Shown piece after piece: positions 7,893-16,263 of a stretch of DNA of 64,000 nucleotides (the first letter of the stretch is position 1; each line of letters starts with the position of its first letter). Origin of the DNA: Bacillota bacterium. Its GTDB lineage: Bacteria > Bacillota > Clostridia > Christensenellales > Aristaeellaceae. The stretch lies in the NCBI GenBank assembly GCA_023425025.1, contig JAFADG010000020.1, positions 86,301 through 150,300 of the forward strand, written 5' to 3'. The notes beneath the pieces were generated by a model that did not search any database, had not been told where the DNA came from, and saw nothing but the letters and a program-made list of their open reading frames with translations. A program made the position numbers and the translations under genes.

Positions 7893-9746
7893 TTACATAT
7901 CCCTGACGTCTTTTACATGCTCCCGCATGTCCTGATAGGCCGCCTGTACCCGCGCCTGGGTGGATACCTCCGCTACGCCGACCCGCCACCAGCCTTCAAA
8001 GCCGGGGGTCATGGTGCGGGGCAGCACCTTGATGTCGTACAAAACGGGCCTTGATTGCGTTTGCGCGTCTTTCAGCGCGGCCCGCAGTTCTTCCACCGTG
8101 GTGACAGTGTACGCTTTCAGGCCGTAGCTTTCTGCGTTCCTGGCAAAATCCATGGGCATGAGCGCGCCGTCCAGCGCGCCGGTGGCGGGATTGCGGAAAC
8201 GGAACACCGTGCCGAAGGTATCGTTGCCCTGATTGTTTTGCAGGTTTTCGATACAGCCCCAGCCGGCGTTGTCGAACAGACAGAAGTGGACTTTGATGCC
8301 CTCCTGCAGGGCGGTGACCATTTCGCTGTGGGCCATCAAATACGTGCCGTCGCCAAAGAAAGCGTACACTTCCTTGTCCGGGCAGGCCAGCTTGACGCCT
8401 ACCGCGCCGTTGATCTCATAGCCCATGTTGGAAAAGCCGTATTCCATGTGGTAGGTGCCGGATTCGCCGGAGCGCCACAGCCGCTGCATATCGCCGGGCA
8501 GGCTGCCGGCGGAGCCTACGGCGATGTCGGAGGCGGCCATGAAGCGGTTGATTTCGCCCAGGGCTCTGGTTTGGGAAAGGCCGCCGGGATGATCCTGGGT
8601 GTAGTAGCTGTCTACGATCGCATCCCATTCCGCCTTGGCGTTTGCAATATCCTGGCCGAAGGAGGCCTTGTAACCGTCAAGCGCTTCGGTCAGGGAGAGA
8701 AGGGCTTCCCTGGCGTCGGCGATGACGGGCTCGCCGTTCATTTTCACGGCGTCAAAGGGGCAGATGTTGATGGAAAGAATCTTTGCGTCCTCTTTGAACA
8801 GCCACTTGGAGCAGGTGGTAAAATCGCTGAGCCGGGTGCCTGCGGCGATGATCAAATCCGCCGTTTTGGCGATGACGTTGGCGGCCTTGCCGCCGGTAAC
8901 GCCAATGCCGCCAAGGTTCAGCGGATGGTTCCAGGGCAGCACGCCCTTACCCGCCTGGGTCTCGGAGAAGGGGATGCCGGTCTTTTCGCAAAAGGTTCTC
9001 AGCGCTTCACCCGCTTCGCTGTAGCGCACGCCGCCGCCGCAGATTACGAGAGGGCGCTTGGCGGCTTTCATCAGATCAAGCACTCTGTCAAGCTGCGGCT
9101 TGGAAAGGGGACGCCGGTCCAGATGCCAAACCCTGCGCTTGAAGAATTCCACAGGGTAATCGTAGGCTTCGCCCTCCACATCCTGGGGCATGGCCAAGCA
9201 AACGGCCCCCGTATCCGCCGGGTCGGTCAAGACCCGCATGGCGTGTATGGCTGCGGTCATCAATTGCTCGGGCCTTTGTATGCGGTCCCAATAGTGGCAC
9301 ACGCCCCGGAAGGCGTCCGTCACCGTAGTGGAAAAGCTGTCGAAGAATTCCGCCTGCTGCAATACCGGGTCGGGCTGCCGGCTGGCAAAGGTATCGCCCG
9401 GCAGCAGCAAAAGTGGAATGCGGTTGGCGGTGGCGCAGCCGGCAGCCGTGACCATGTTCATGGCGCCGGGGCCGATGCTGGACACGCAGGGAATGATCTC
9501 CCGGCGGTTCTTTTGCTTGGCAAAGGCCATGGCGGCCAGGGCCATGTTTTGCTCGTTCTTGCCCTGCAAAAAGCGGATGCCGTGGCCGCCCTGGGATAGG
9601 GCCTGGCCCACGCCCACCACGCAGCCGTGGCCGAACACGCCGAAGATGTTGTTCACAAACTTGGTTTCCACGCCGTCCAGTTCCACATACTGCTGATCCA
9701 AAAAGCGCACCAATGCCTGAGCCATGGTCAAACGGATGCGTTCCAT
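7893..9746 (-). CDS. iolD: 3D-(3,5/4)-trihydroxycyclohexane-1,2-dione acylhydrolase
   Basis: A 617-residue thiamine-diphosphate enzyme that opens the inositol ring, turning the dione into 5-deoxy-glucuronate. It has the three-domain TPP fold: an N-terminal domain with the catalytic glutamate region, a central domain (V-I-C-G-G-G-V-R-Y-S), and a C-terminal TPP/Mg domain with G-D-G-T-Y-L-M near residue 470 and a D-N-A-G-W-G-C turn. E. coli-type acetolactate synthases have a similar fold, but the sequence and position in an iol cluster identify IolD. The ATG immediately follows the iolB stop codon with GGAAGG upstream, so the two are coupled. Confidence 0.96.
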   Translation of the reverse strand: MERIRLTMAQALVRFLDQQYVELDGVETKFVNNIFGVFGHGCVVGVGQALSQGGHGIRFLQGKNEQNMALAAMAFAKQKNRREIIPCVSSIGPGAMNMVTAAGCATANRIPLLLLPGDTFASRQPDPVLQQAEFFDSFSTTVTDAFRGVCHYWDRIQRPEQLMTAAIHAMRVLTDPADTGAVCLAMPQDVEGEAYDYPVEFFKRRVWHLDRRPLSKPQLDRVLDLMKAAKRPLVICGGGVRYSEAGEALRTFCEKTGIPFSETQAGKGVLPWNHPLNLGGIGVTGGKAANVIAKTADLIIAAGTRLSDFTTCSKWLFKEDAKILSINICPFDAVKMNGEPVIADAREALLSLTEALDGYKASFGQDIANAKAEWDAIVDSYYTQDHPGGLSQTRALGEINRFMAASDIAVGSAGSLPGDMQRLWRSGESGTYHMEYGFSNMGYEINGAVGVKLACPDKEVYAFFGDGTYLMAHSEMVTALQEGIKVHFCLFDNAGWGCIENLQNNQGNDTFGTVFRFRNPATGALDGALMPMDFARNAESYGLKAYTVTTVEELRAALKDAQTQSRPVLYDIKVLPRTMTPGFEGWWRVGVAEVSTQARVQAAYQDMREHVKDVRDM

Positions 9747-10553
9747 TCAGCCATCCTTCCTTTCGGGCCAGTATTCCGCGCCCTTTTCCTGCACCCACAG
9801 GTGCTCGGGAACAAAGGTGGGGGTAATGTAGGGCGCGCCGTCCAGGTGGCGGATCACCCACAGGTACCACAGAGCATAGCCTGGTGGCGTGCAGTGGGGA
9901 TGGGTGAGGCCGGGACGGATGAACACCGTGTCATTGGTGTGCACCTTGACAACGTCCTGGCCTAATTCAGCATAACCAAAGCCATTCTCGGGATTGGACT
10001 TGTAGTAGTAGATTTCCGGCTGGGGATGATGGTGCGGCGGATAGCTGGACCATTTGCCGGGAAAGCCGATGACTTCGCCCAGCACCAGGTTCGAAAGCGG
10101 CGCGTTGCGCTTGTCAAACACGGTGCGCACGATGCGGGTGGAAGTATCCTTCATCAGCCCGGCGCCCCGGTATTCATCCGCCGTGTCGGCAGGGAAATAC
10201 CATTCTGCCGGAAAGGCGGTTTCGTTTTCCGTGCGTATCACGCAGACTTCGCTGTCCTCGCCCAAGGCACGGATGGCGACGGGAGTGTTTTTGTCAACGT
10301 GCAAAACATAGGGGCCAACATCGAAGCAATTGTCGCGGAAGAAAACCTTCTCCTCCGCACCTGCCCTGATGCTGATCTCGCCATAGGTCAGCAGATAGGC
10401 CTTTTCCAGGGGCTTTGCATCCTCAAAGGTTTCGCCCTTTTTCAGCCGCAGCACGCCAAAATCCATGCCCATATCCCCATGAAGGCCATCAAGGGCGCTG
10501 ATCTCGGTATAGCCCAAAACGTGGGGGCCATTCGCCCGGCGAATGTCAGACAT
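9747..10553 (-). CDS. iolB: 5-deoxy-glucuronate isomerase
   Basis: A 268-residue bicupin protein that isomerises 5-deoxy-glucuronate to 5-dehydro-2-deoxy-D-gluconate. The C-terminal cupin holds the metal-binding pattern around P-P-H-H-H-P-Q-P-E-I-Y-Y-Y and, further on, G-L-T-H-P-H-C-T-P-P-G-Y-A-L-W-Y-L-W, both hallmarks of the KduI/IolB family. The length equals that of B. subtilis IolB. The gene begins inside the last 8 bases of iolG, with GGAGG in the iolG coding region, and its stop abuts iolD. Confidence 0.96.
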   Translation of the reverse strand: MSDIRRANGPHVLGYTEISALDGLHGDMGMDFGVLRLKKGETFEDAKPLEKAYLLTYGEISIRAGAEEKVFFRDNCFDVGPYVLHVDKNTPVAIRALGEDSEVCVIRTENETAFPAEWYFPADTADEYRGAGLMKDTSTRIVRTVFDKRNAPLSNLVLGEVIGFPGKWSSYPPHHHPQPEIYYYKSNPENGFGYAELGQDVVKVHTNDTVFIRPGLTHPHCTPPGYALWYLWVIRHLDGAPYITPTFVPEHLWVQEKGAEYWPERKDG

Positions 10554-11574
10554 GGGCGGCCTCCAGGATTTCCTTCACGGTCACGGGGCGGTGCTCCAGC
10601 CAGGATTTTTTGGCGGCCATGGCCAGAACCACCGGGGACAGAGCGTCATCCACGTTCACGGGCACGGGGGTATCGTTCACGATGGCGGCGATGAAGGCCT
10701 TCATTTCCTTGATAAAGGAAGCCATGTACCGCTCCAGGAAGAAATATTGGGGTTTGTCGGAAACAACGCCATGGGCGGTGCTTACGCGCACGGTAGTATC
10801 GCCGTCGTTTTCGCCGGCGGCCATGCCCAGCGCGCCAAAGACCTCCACCCGCTGGTCGTACCCGTAGGCGGCCCGGCGGCTGTTGTCGATCACGCCCAGC
10901 GCGCCGTTTTCAAACTTCAACAGCACGATGGCGGTATCCACATCGCCGGCCTTCCCAATGGCGGGGTCCACCAGCACGGCGCCCTGGGCGTACACCTCGG
11001 TGACGGGGCTGCCGGCCTGGAACTGGGCCATGTCAAAGTCGTGGATCATCATATCGATAAACAGGCCGCCGCTGGAGGCCGCATATTCGGCGGAGGGGGG
11101 CTCGGGGTCCCGGGAGGTGATTTTCACCACTTCCACTTTGCCCAGTTTGCCGCTGGCGGCTGTTTCCTGTACCCGGCCATGGTTGTGGTCAAAGCGGCGG
11201 TTGAAGCCGATTTGCATTTTGACATTGTTGTCTTCGGCAGCCTTTTTAGCGGCCAGTATTTTTTCGATGGTCAGGTCCACTGGCTTTTCGCAAAAGATGT
11301 GCTTTTTCGCCTTGGCGGCGGCGATGGAGATGTCGGCGTGGGTGGTCGTGGGGGAGCAGACCAGCACCGCGTCGATGGCGGGGTCGCCCAATATGTCTTC
11401 ATAGTTGGCGGTGAAGGCGGGAATGCCCAGGCGCTCGGCCAGGGCTTTGGCCTTGCTTACGTCCACGTCGCTGACCATGGCGACTTCCGCTTCCGGGATG
11501 TGGTAGGTGATGGATTCGCCGTGAACGTTGCCGATGCGCCCCGCGCCGATGATGCCGATTTGCAGCTTTTTCAT
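10546..11574 (-). CDS. iolG: Inositol 2-dehydrogenase
   Basis: A 342-residue Gfo/Idh/MocA oxidoreductase that oxidises myo-inositol to scyllo-inosose with NAD+, the first step of the pathway. The N-terminal Rossmann fold has I-I-G-A-G-R-I-G (residues 7-14). The catalytic lysine lies in the C-E-K-P-V-D motif near residue 95, and the substrate-site Asp/His pair in F-I-D-M-M-I-H-D-F-D-M-A. AAGGGAG lies 9 bases upstream of the ATG. It follows iolA after a 182-base gap holding a copy of repeat family A, so transcripts may be processed or attenuated there. It overlaps iolB by 8 bases. Confidence 0.94.
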   Translation of the reverse strand: MKKLQIGIIGAGRIGNVHGESITYHIPEAEVAMVSDVDVSKAKALAERLGIPAFTANYEDILGDPAIDAVLVCSPTTTHADISIAAAKAKKHIFCEKPVDLTIEKILAAKKAAEDNNVKMQIGFNRRFDHNHGRVQETAASGKLGKVEVVKITSRDPEPPSAEYAASSGGLFIDMMIHDFDMAQFQAGSPVTEVYAQGAVLVDPAIGKAGDVDTAIVLLKFENGALGVIDNSRRAAYGYDQRVEVFGALGMAAGENDGDTTVRVSTAHGVVSDKPQYFFLERYMASFIKEMKAFIAAIVNDTPVPVNVDDALSPVVLAMAAKKSWLEHRPVTVKEILEAAHV

Positions 11575-11655
11575 GGGGAAAGACTCCCTTCAAGATAGAT
11601 ATTTGTGAGCTGGAAATCTAGTACAAACACAATTGAATGGGGTACTAGCTAATAG

Positions 11656-11723
11656 CAAGGATTTCGTGCCTGCGGGCACGACCAAAGGGCTTTCCGATCG
11701 CCCTTTGGAAACCTTCGGGCGCC
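11656..11723. repeat. Repeat family A copy 2 (core only), iolA-iolG gap
   Basis: Two hairpins match the core of the element at 789-945: TCGTGCC/GGCACGA (664-670 with 675-681) and CCAAAGGGC/GCCCTTTGG (682-690 with 700-708), followed by the shared GGAAACCTTCGG. The first hairpin differs from copy 1 at two paired positions, with compensating changes in both arms. Terminal inverted repeats are not recognisable here. Confidence 0.75.
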
Positions 11724-11756
11724 ATGTATTATAGGGAAATCAATAAAACTCTGGGC

Positions 11757-13277
11757 TTATAAGGATCCGTCCCACGTGTTCACAGACGTCTTTTTCTTTT
11801 CTTCCTCATCGAACCAGCGGACGGTGACGCACTTGGTTTCGGTGAAGAAGCGGAAAGCGTCCTTGCCGTGGCAATGCAGATCGCCGAAGAAGGATTTCTT
11901 GTGGCCGCTGAAGGGGAACACCGCCATGGGGACGGGGATGCCCACATTCACGCCTACCATGCCGCCATCGCTGCGCTTGGCAAATTCCCTGGCGTAGTGG
12001 CCGTTCTGGGTGAAGATCACCGAGCCGTTGGCAAAGGGGTTCTCGTTGGTCAGGTTCAGGCCTTCCTCAAAGCTCTTGACGCGCTTGATGCAAAGGACGG
12101 GGCCAAAGACTTCCTTCTGGCCGATGCTCATTTCGGAGGTGACGTGATCAAAAATGGTATGGCCCACATAGAAGCCGTTTTCGAAGCCATCCACCTTCAC
12201 GTCCCGGCCGTCCAGCACCACCTTGGCGCCCTCGTCGATGCCCTTTTGAATCCAGTCGCACACAAACTGCTTGTGGGAGGCGTTGACCACGGGGCCCAAA
12301 TCGGTGGTCTTGTCATAGGCGGGGCCGATCTTTTGAAGCTTGCAAAGGCGGACCAATTCGGCAACCAGCGCATCGGCCACTTCCTCTTCCACGACGACCA
12401 CGGGCAGCGCCATGCAGCGCTCGCCGGCGCAGCCAAAGCTGGAATTCATGATGCCGGCGGCGGTGCGGGTGATGGGGGCATCGCGGAGTACCAGGGCGTG
12501 GTTCTTGGCTTCGCACAGCGCCTGCACGCGCTTGCCGTGGGCGGCGGCGGTGGAGTACACATGCAGGCCCACGTTGGTGGAGCCCACGAAGGTGATGCCC
12601 TGGATATCGGGGTGGGTGAGCAGGATTTCCGCCTCGCTGCGGGAGCAGGGCACGATATTCAGCACGCCGTCTGGGAAGCCGGCTTCCCTGTACAATTCCG
12701 CCATGCGCAGGCTGGTCATGGGGGTTCCGCTGGCGGGCTTCAATACATAGGTGTTGCCGCAGACGATGGCCAAAGGCGCCATCCAGCCCATGGGGATCAT
12801 GGCCGGAAAGTTCCATGGGGCGATGCCGGCGAACACGCCCATGGGCTCGCGGTACAGGGTGGTGTCATAGCCCGCGGAGGTATCCATCAGGCTTTCGCCC
12901 ATGAGCAGGCTGGGGGCGGAGCAGGCCAGCTCTACCATTTCCTTGGCCTTGAGTACATCGCCTGCGGCCTCGGACCAGGTTTTGCCGTGCTCGGTGGCCA
13001 GCATCAGGGTCAATTCATCCAGGTTCTTTTCAATGAGCTCCCGGAGCTTGAACATCAGGTCCGCCCGCTTTTTCACGGGGGTATCCCGCCAGGCGGGATA
13101 GGAGGCCTTGGCGGCGGCGATGGCGGCTTCCACTTCTTCTTTCACACAGCAGGGGCTCTTGGCGATTACTTCACCGGTGGAGGGGTTGAATACGTCCACG
13201 AATTTTTCGGTCTTGGAGGGGATGTATTGGCCGCCGATGTAGGCTTTGAGGATTTGAGGTTGGGACAATCGGATCAT
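11757..13277 (-). CDS. iolA: Methylmalonate/malonate-semialdehyde dehydrogenase (CoA-acylating)
   Basis: A 506-residue aldehyde dehydrogenase that converts malonate semialdehyde, the product of the IolJ aldolase step, to acetyl-CoA. Visible motifs are A-P-W-N-F-P-A-M-I-P (coenzyme site), F-V-G-S-T-N-V-G, and the catalytic cysteine in S-F-G-C-A-G-E-R-C-M-A near residue 285, characteristic of the CoA-dependent MmsA/IolA branch. The N-terminus is uncertain: the ATG at 13277 lies on top of the AAAGGA ribosome site, and TTG at 13268 is better spaced, giving 503 residues. It is fourth in the iol operon, separated from iolC by a 183-base gap with a repeat module. Confidence 0.94.
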   Translation of the reverse strand: MIRLSQPQILKAYIGGQYIPSKTEKFVDVFNPSTGEVIAKSPCCVKEEVEAAIAAAKASYPAWRDTPVKKRADLMFKLRELIEKNLDELTLMLATEHGKTWSEAAGDVLKAKEMVELACSAPSLLMGESLMDTSAGYDTTLYREPMGVFAGIAPWNFPAMIPMGWMAPLAIVCGNTYVLKPASGTPMTSLRMAELYREAGFPDGVLNIVPCSRSEAEILLTHPDIQGITFVGSTNVGLHVYSTAAAHGKRVQALCEAKNHALVLRDAPITRTAAGIMNSSFGCAGERCMALPVVVVEEEVADALVAELVRLCKLQKIGPAYDKTTDLGPVVNASHKQFVCDWIQKGIDEGAKVVLDGRDVKVDGFENGFYVGHTIFDHVTSEMSIGQKEVFGPVLCIKRVKSFEEGLNLTNENPFANGSVIFTQNGHYAREFAKRSDGGMVGVNVGIPVPMAVFPFSGHKKSFFGDLHCHGKDAFRFFTETKCVTVRWFDEEEKKKTSVNTWDGSL

Positions 13278-13366
13278 CCTTTCTGGTAGTCATTTATATA
13301 AAGAGCAGAGAGAGGGATGTATAAAAAAACAGATTTGTGGTTTACAAAGGGTCGCGTTCCATCTGG

Positions 13367-13436
13367 CTCAATCGGTCTGCCCACTGGCCAATCCTCAGTC
13401 AGCTTCGCTGACAGCTCCTTTCAAAAGGAGCCTTGT
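13367..13436. repeat. Two-hairpin repeat module (family D) in the iolC-iolA gap
   Basis: GTCAGCTTCGCTGAC (398-412) and GCTCCTTTCAAAAGGAGC (414-431) form adjacent hairpins after a CTCAATCGG motif. The same module, with compensating arm changes, lies at 53549-53597. It resembles short palindromic repeats scattered through many clostridial genomes. Confidence 0.7.
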
Positions 13437-13460
13437 TTTGCTAACCTCTTTCGCCTTGCT

Positions 13461-14474
13461 TTATCCCCTGGCCACCAGTTCCCCGTACTTCTTTTTCTTT
13501 TCGGCGATAAAGGCGCGGATGGCCTCCACCGTCGGCATATCCTGGGAGCAGGCGTGGCTGGCCACCAGCATGGCGGCGGAAGCGCTGCCAAACTCCAGGG
13601 CATCGATTAAGTCCCAGCCGGACAAAAGGCCGTGGAGGAAAGCGGAGCCGTAGCCGTCGCCGCCGCCGAACCCCTTCAAAGCCTCCACCGGGAAGGGCTT
13701 GATAGAGAACGCGCCGTCCTTGGTATAGGCGGTGGAACCCTTTTTGCCATGCTTGATGATGGCGATCTTGACGCCCTTGTTCAGCCAGTAGCTGGCCGAA
13801 GTCTTGTCGGTGCCATCAAGGCCCAGCAGGCGCTCCATGCGGTCGTATTCCTCCCGGGAGCCCATGAGGATATCGGCCTTTTCCGCCACCCAGGAGGTGT
13901 ACACGGCGATTTCATCGTCGTTTTTCCAGGTGTAGGCGCGGTAGTCAGCATCGAACACCACCGGGGTGTTCGTTTTCTTTGCCATCTGCAGGGCTTTCAG
14001 GGCAGCCTCCCGGGATGGGCTTTGGGAAAGGGCCGTGCCGGAAATGAGCACCAGCCTCGCGCTTTTTATGTATGCCTCATCCACGTCGTCAGGATGCAGC
14101 TGCAAATCGGCGACGCCTTCCCGGTACATGAGAATGCTTGATTCATCCCGGGAGAGGATTTCGGTGAAGGTAAGACCTAACGACTCACCATTAACGCAGC
14201 GGGTGACATGGCTTACGTCAATGCCTTCCTTTTCAAAGAACTGCTGAACAAAATCCCCAAAGCGGTCGTTGGAGACTTTTCCCAGAAAACCTACCTTGCG
14301 GCCCAAGCGCGCCATGCCTACGGCAATGTTGGCGGGGGAGCCGCCCAGGTATTTTTTGAAGGTGGTGGATTCCACCAGGGTTTGAAAATAGTCTACCGGG
14401 TTAAAGTCGATGGCGATCCGGCCAAGGGGGATGATGTCCAGGGGCCGGTTCTGATCCCATTGAAAAAGGCTCAT
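13461..14474 (-). CDS. iolC: 5-dehydro-2-deoxygluconokinase
   Basis: A 337-residue PfkB/ribokinase-family sugar kinase that phosphorylates 5-dehydro-2-deoxy-D-gluconate with ATP. The N-terminal PfkB signature region is G-G-S-P-A-N-I-A-V-G-M-A-R-L-G near residue 45. The catalytic C-terminal motif is F-G-G-G-D-G-Y-G-S-A-F, where the general-base aspartate follows three glycines, near residue 275; the usual form is G-A-G-D-x-F, so this is a mild variant. AAAGGAG precedes the ATG. It lies 11 bases after iolJ, its partner in the next step. Confidence 0.94.
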   Translation of the reverse strand: MSLFQWDQNRPLDIIPLGRIAIDFNPVDYFQTLVESTTFKKYLGGSPANIAVGMARLGRKVGFLGKVSNDRFGDFVQQFFEKEGIDVSHVTRCVNGESLGLTFTEILSRDESSILMYREGVADLQLHPDDVDEAYIKSARLVLISGTALSQSPSREAALKALQMAKKTNTPVVFDADYRAYTWKNDDEIAVYTSWVAEKADILMGSREEYDRMERLLGLDGTDKTSASYWLNKGVKIAIIKHGKKGSTAYTKDGAFSIKPFPVEALKGFGGGDGYGSAFLHGLLSGWDLIDALEFGSASAAMLVASHACSQDMPTVEAIRAFIAEKKKKYGELVARG

Positions 14475-14485
14475 GCTGTCTCCTT

Positions 14486-15307
14486 TCAGGCAAGGCCAAA
14501 GATCTGCAAATGCTCAAAGACGGCTTGGGCGGTAGCGGCGGCCATCCGCCGGCTGACGTCAAAAATGTTGGTTTCTTCCGCCCGGTGGGCGGCCATGGCT
14601 GAGGCCTGAAAGCAGGCGGTGGCAATGTTGATCTTGCGCACCCCAAAAGAGATTGCCTTTTGAAAATCCTCCTTTGTGATGCCAGTGCCGCCGTGCAGCA
14701 CCAGGGGGGTCGGGTCCTTTTGCGATATTTCCTGCAGGATGTCGAACCGAAGGTTCGGCGCGGCGGTATATACGCCGTGGGCGTTGCCGATGCCGACCGC
14801 CAGGGCATCCACCCGCGTTTGCTCCAAAAAATGCAGCGCGTCCTTGGGGTCGGCGTAAGCGATGGGGGCGTCCTCGCCGCTTTCCGTGCGGCCGACCCGG
14901 CCGATTTCCGCTTCCACATCCACGGCTTTTGCATGGGCATAAGCTGTGATTTCGTTGGTTTTTGCAATGTTCTCATCCAAGGAAAGGTGGGAGCCGTCAA
15001 ACATGACGGAGGTAAAGCCCAAGGCGATAGCCTCATGGATGCACGCCTCTGTGACGCCGTGGTCCAGGTGCACCGCCACATCCACTTTGGCTCCTTTGGC
15101 CGCGGCCAGCATGGCGGGCCCGATGATGGAAAGGGGCGAAGTCGCAAGACGGGCTTCGGCGATTTGCAGGATGGCAGGCGTGTTTGCTTTTTCTGCCGCC
15201 TGGATCACACCCAGGATCATTTCCAGGTTTGCGACGCTGAAAGCGCCGACAGTGCGGTTTGCCTTGGCTGCTTTTTGCAGCAGCGGGCGCATGTTTGTAA
15301 GCGGCAC
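14486..15307 (-). CDS. iolJ: 6-phospho-5-dehydro-2-deoxy-D-gluconate aldolase (class II)
   Basis: A 273-residue zinc-dependent aldolase of the fructose-bisphosphate aldolase class II family, which splits the IolC product into dihydroxyacetone phosphate and malonate semialdehyde. The zinc and active-site pattern is visible in V-A-V-H-L-D-H-G (near residue 83), S-V-M-F-D-G-S-H-L, and L-V-L-H-G-G-T-G-I. Alone it could be read as a fructose-bisphosphate or tagatose-bisphosphate aldolase; its place between iolR and iolC decides. Translation starts at GTG 15307 with GGAGG 7 bases upstream. Confidence 0.92.
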   Translation of the reverse strand: MPLTNMRPLLQKAAKANRTVGAFSVANLEMILGVIQAAEKANTPAILQIAEARLATSPLSIIGPAMLAAAKGAKVDVAVHLDHGVTEACIHEAIALGFTSVMFDGSHLSLDENIAKTNEITAYAHAKAVDVEAEIGRVGRTESGEDAPIAYADPKDALHFLEQTRVDALAVGIGNAHGVYTAAPNLRFDILQEISQKDPTPLVLHGGTGITKEDFQKAISFGVRKINIATACFQASAMAAHRAEETNIFDVSRRMAAATAQAVFEHLQIFGLA

Positions 15308-15323
15308 GTAAAAACCTCCGTAT

Positions 15324-16079
15324 TCAGGCGAGAATTAACTTGGTTCCGGCGTTTGTGATGGCGCTCAAGCAGCTCTCCTCCGGCATGGCTTCGGTGATGA
15401 TGCCTTCAAACTGATGAAGTTGCGCGTAGGTAAGCATGGCCGTTTCACCGAATTTGTGGCTGTCCAGCAAAAGATAGGACTTTCCGCTCCGTTCCATGGC
15501 GGTGATTTTGAGTTCATACTCCAGGGGGGAGGAGTTGGTGACCCCGCCCGCGGGCGAAAGGCCGGTGGCGGCCATAAACGCGGTTTTGATGTTGTAGGCT
15601 TTCAAAAAGCGGGCCGTCTCCAGGCCGGTGAAGGAGTTGGTCTTGCGCGAAAGCTGCCCCGGCAGTATGATCACGGTCAGGTTGGGATAGGCTACCGCGG
15701 CCATGATCGCGTTCAAGCTGTGGGTGATGATGGTGAGATTCTGCTTTTCGCCAAGGTTTGGAATCATGTGCAGCGTGGTGGTGCCCGAGTCAATGAATAT
15801 GGTGTCGCCGTCCTCAATCAGCGCGGCAGCCTTGCGGCCGATGCGCATTTTGGCTTCGGGATGCTTGATGGTGCGCACGTCAAAGGGCGTCAGCTGCTCG
15901 CTTTTGCGGGCACAAACGCCGCCGTACACCTTTTCGATGGTCCCCTTTTTCATCAGCAGCGCCACATCCCGGCGGATGGTGTTCATGGAGGTGTCAAAAT
16001 GCTTTTGCAAATCCTCCATGCTGACGTTATCCTTTTGGATGATGTACTGCTCCATTAAATCAAGGCGGATATTTCTCAC
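15324..16079 (-). CDS. iolR: DeoR-family transcriptional repressor of the iol operon
   Basis: A 251-residue regulator, the same length as B. subtilis IolR. It has an N-terminal winged helix-turn-helix (S-M-E-D-L-Q-K-H-F-D-T-S-M-N-T-I-R-R-D-V, about residues 21-40) and a DeoR-type sugar-phosphate sensor domain with D-S-G-T-T-T (near residue 97) and A-A-T-G-L-S. By analogy it would repress the operon until an IolC product accumulates. Translation starts at GTG 16079 after AAGAAGGTGG. It is the first gene of the operon it probably controls, 16 bases from iolJ, so it would be autoregulated through the promoter at 16113-16141. In B. subtilis iolR is divergent; here it leads the operon. Confidence 0.88.
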   Translation of the reverse strand: MRNIRLDLMEQYIIQKDNVSMEDLQKHFDTSMNTIRRDVALLMKKGTIEKVYGGVCARKSEQLTPFDVRTIKHPEAKMRIGRKAAALIEDGDTIFIDSGTTTLHMIPNLGEKQNLTIITHSLNAIMAAVAYPNLTVIILPGQLSRKTNSFTGLETARFLKAYNIKTAFMAATGLSPAGGVTNSSPLEYELKITAMERSGKSYLLLDSHKFGETAMLTYAQLHQFEGIITEAMPEESCLSAITNAGTKLILA

Positions 16080-16112
16080 CGGAACAAACCACCTTCTTCT
16101 TCATCTGTGCGT

Positions 16113-16141
16113 ATTATAGAACAAATGATGGCTGATGTAAA
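16113..16141 (-). promoter_or_regulatory. Sigma-A-type promoter for the iol operon
   Basis: On the minus strand, TTTACA (136-141) and TATAAT (113-118) are separated by exactly 17 bases, about 35 bases upstream of the iolR start codon. The AT-rich stretch between iolR and the divergent GH105 gene probably also holds IolR operators, but I could not define one. Confidence 0.75.
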
Positions 16142-16263
16142 TATATAATTGGGTAAATGGTGAGTAACTTTTGGTGATGTTTATATTTTGGTAACGGATG
16201 CGGAAAATTATATCTTGTAAAGCTAGGCGGGCTGCTGGTACACTGGCACAAAGGAGGATGACC

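Noticed and set aside
11868..13289. A 473-codon plus-strand open frame opposite iolA
   Set aside because: Low-complexity Gly/His/Ala composition and no domain; it mirrors the codon bias of iolA. Similar shadows opposite iolD and the binding-protein genes were dropped for the same reason.
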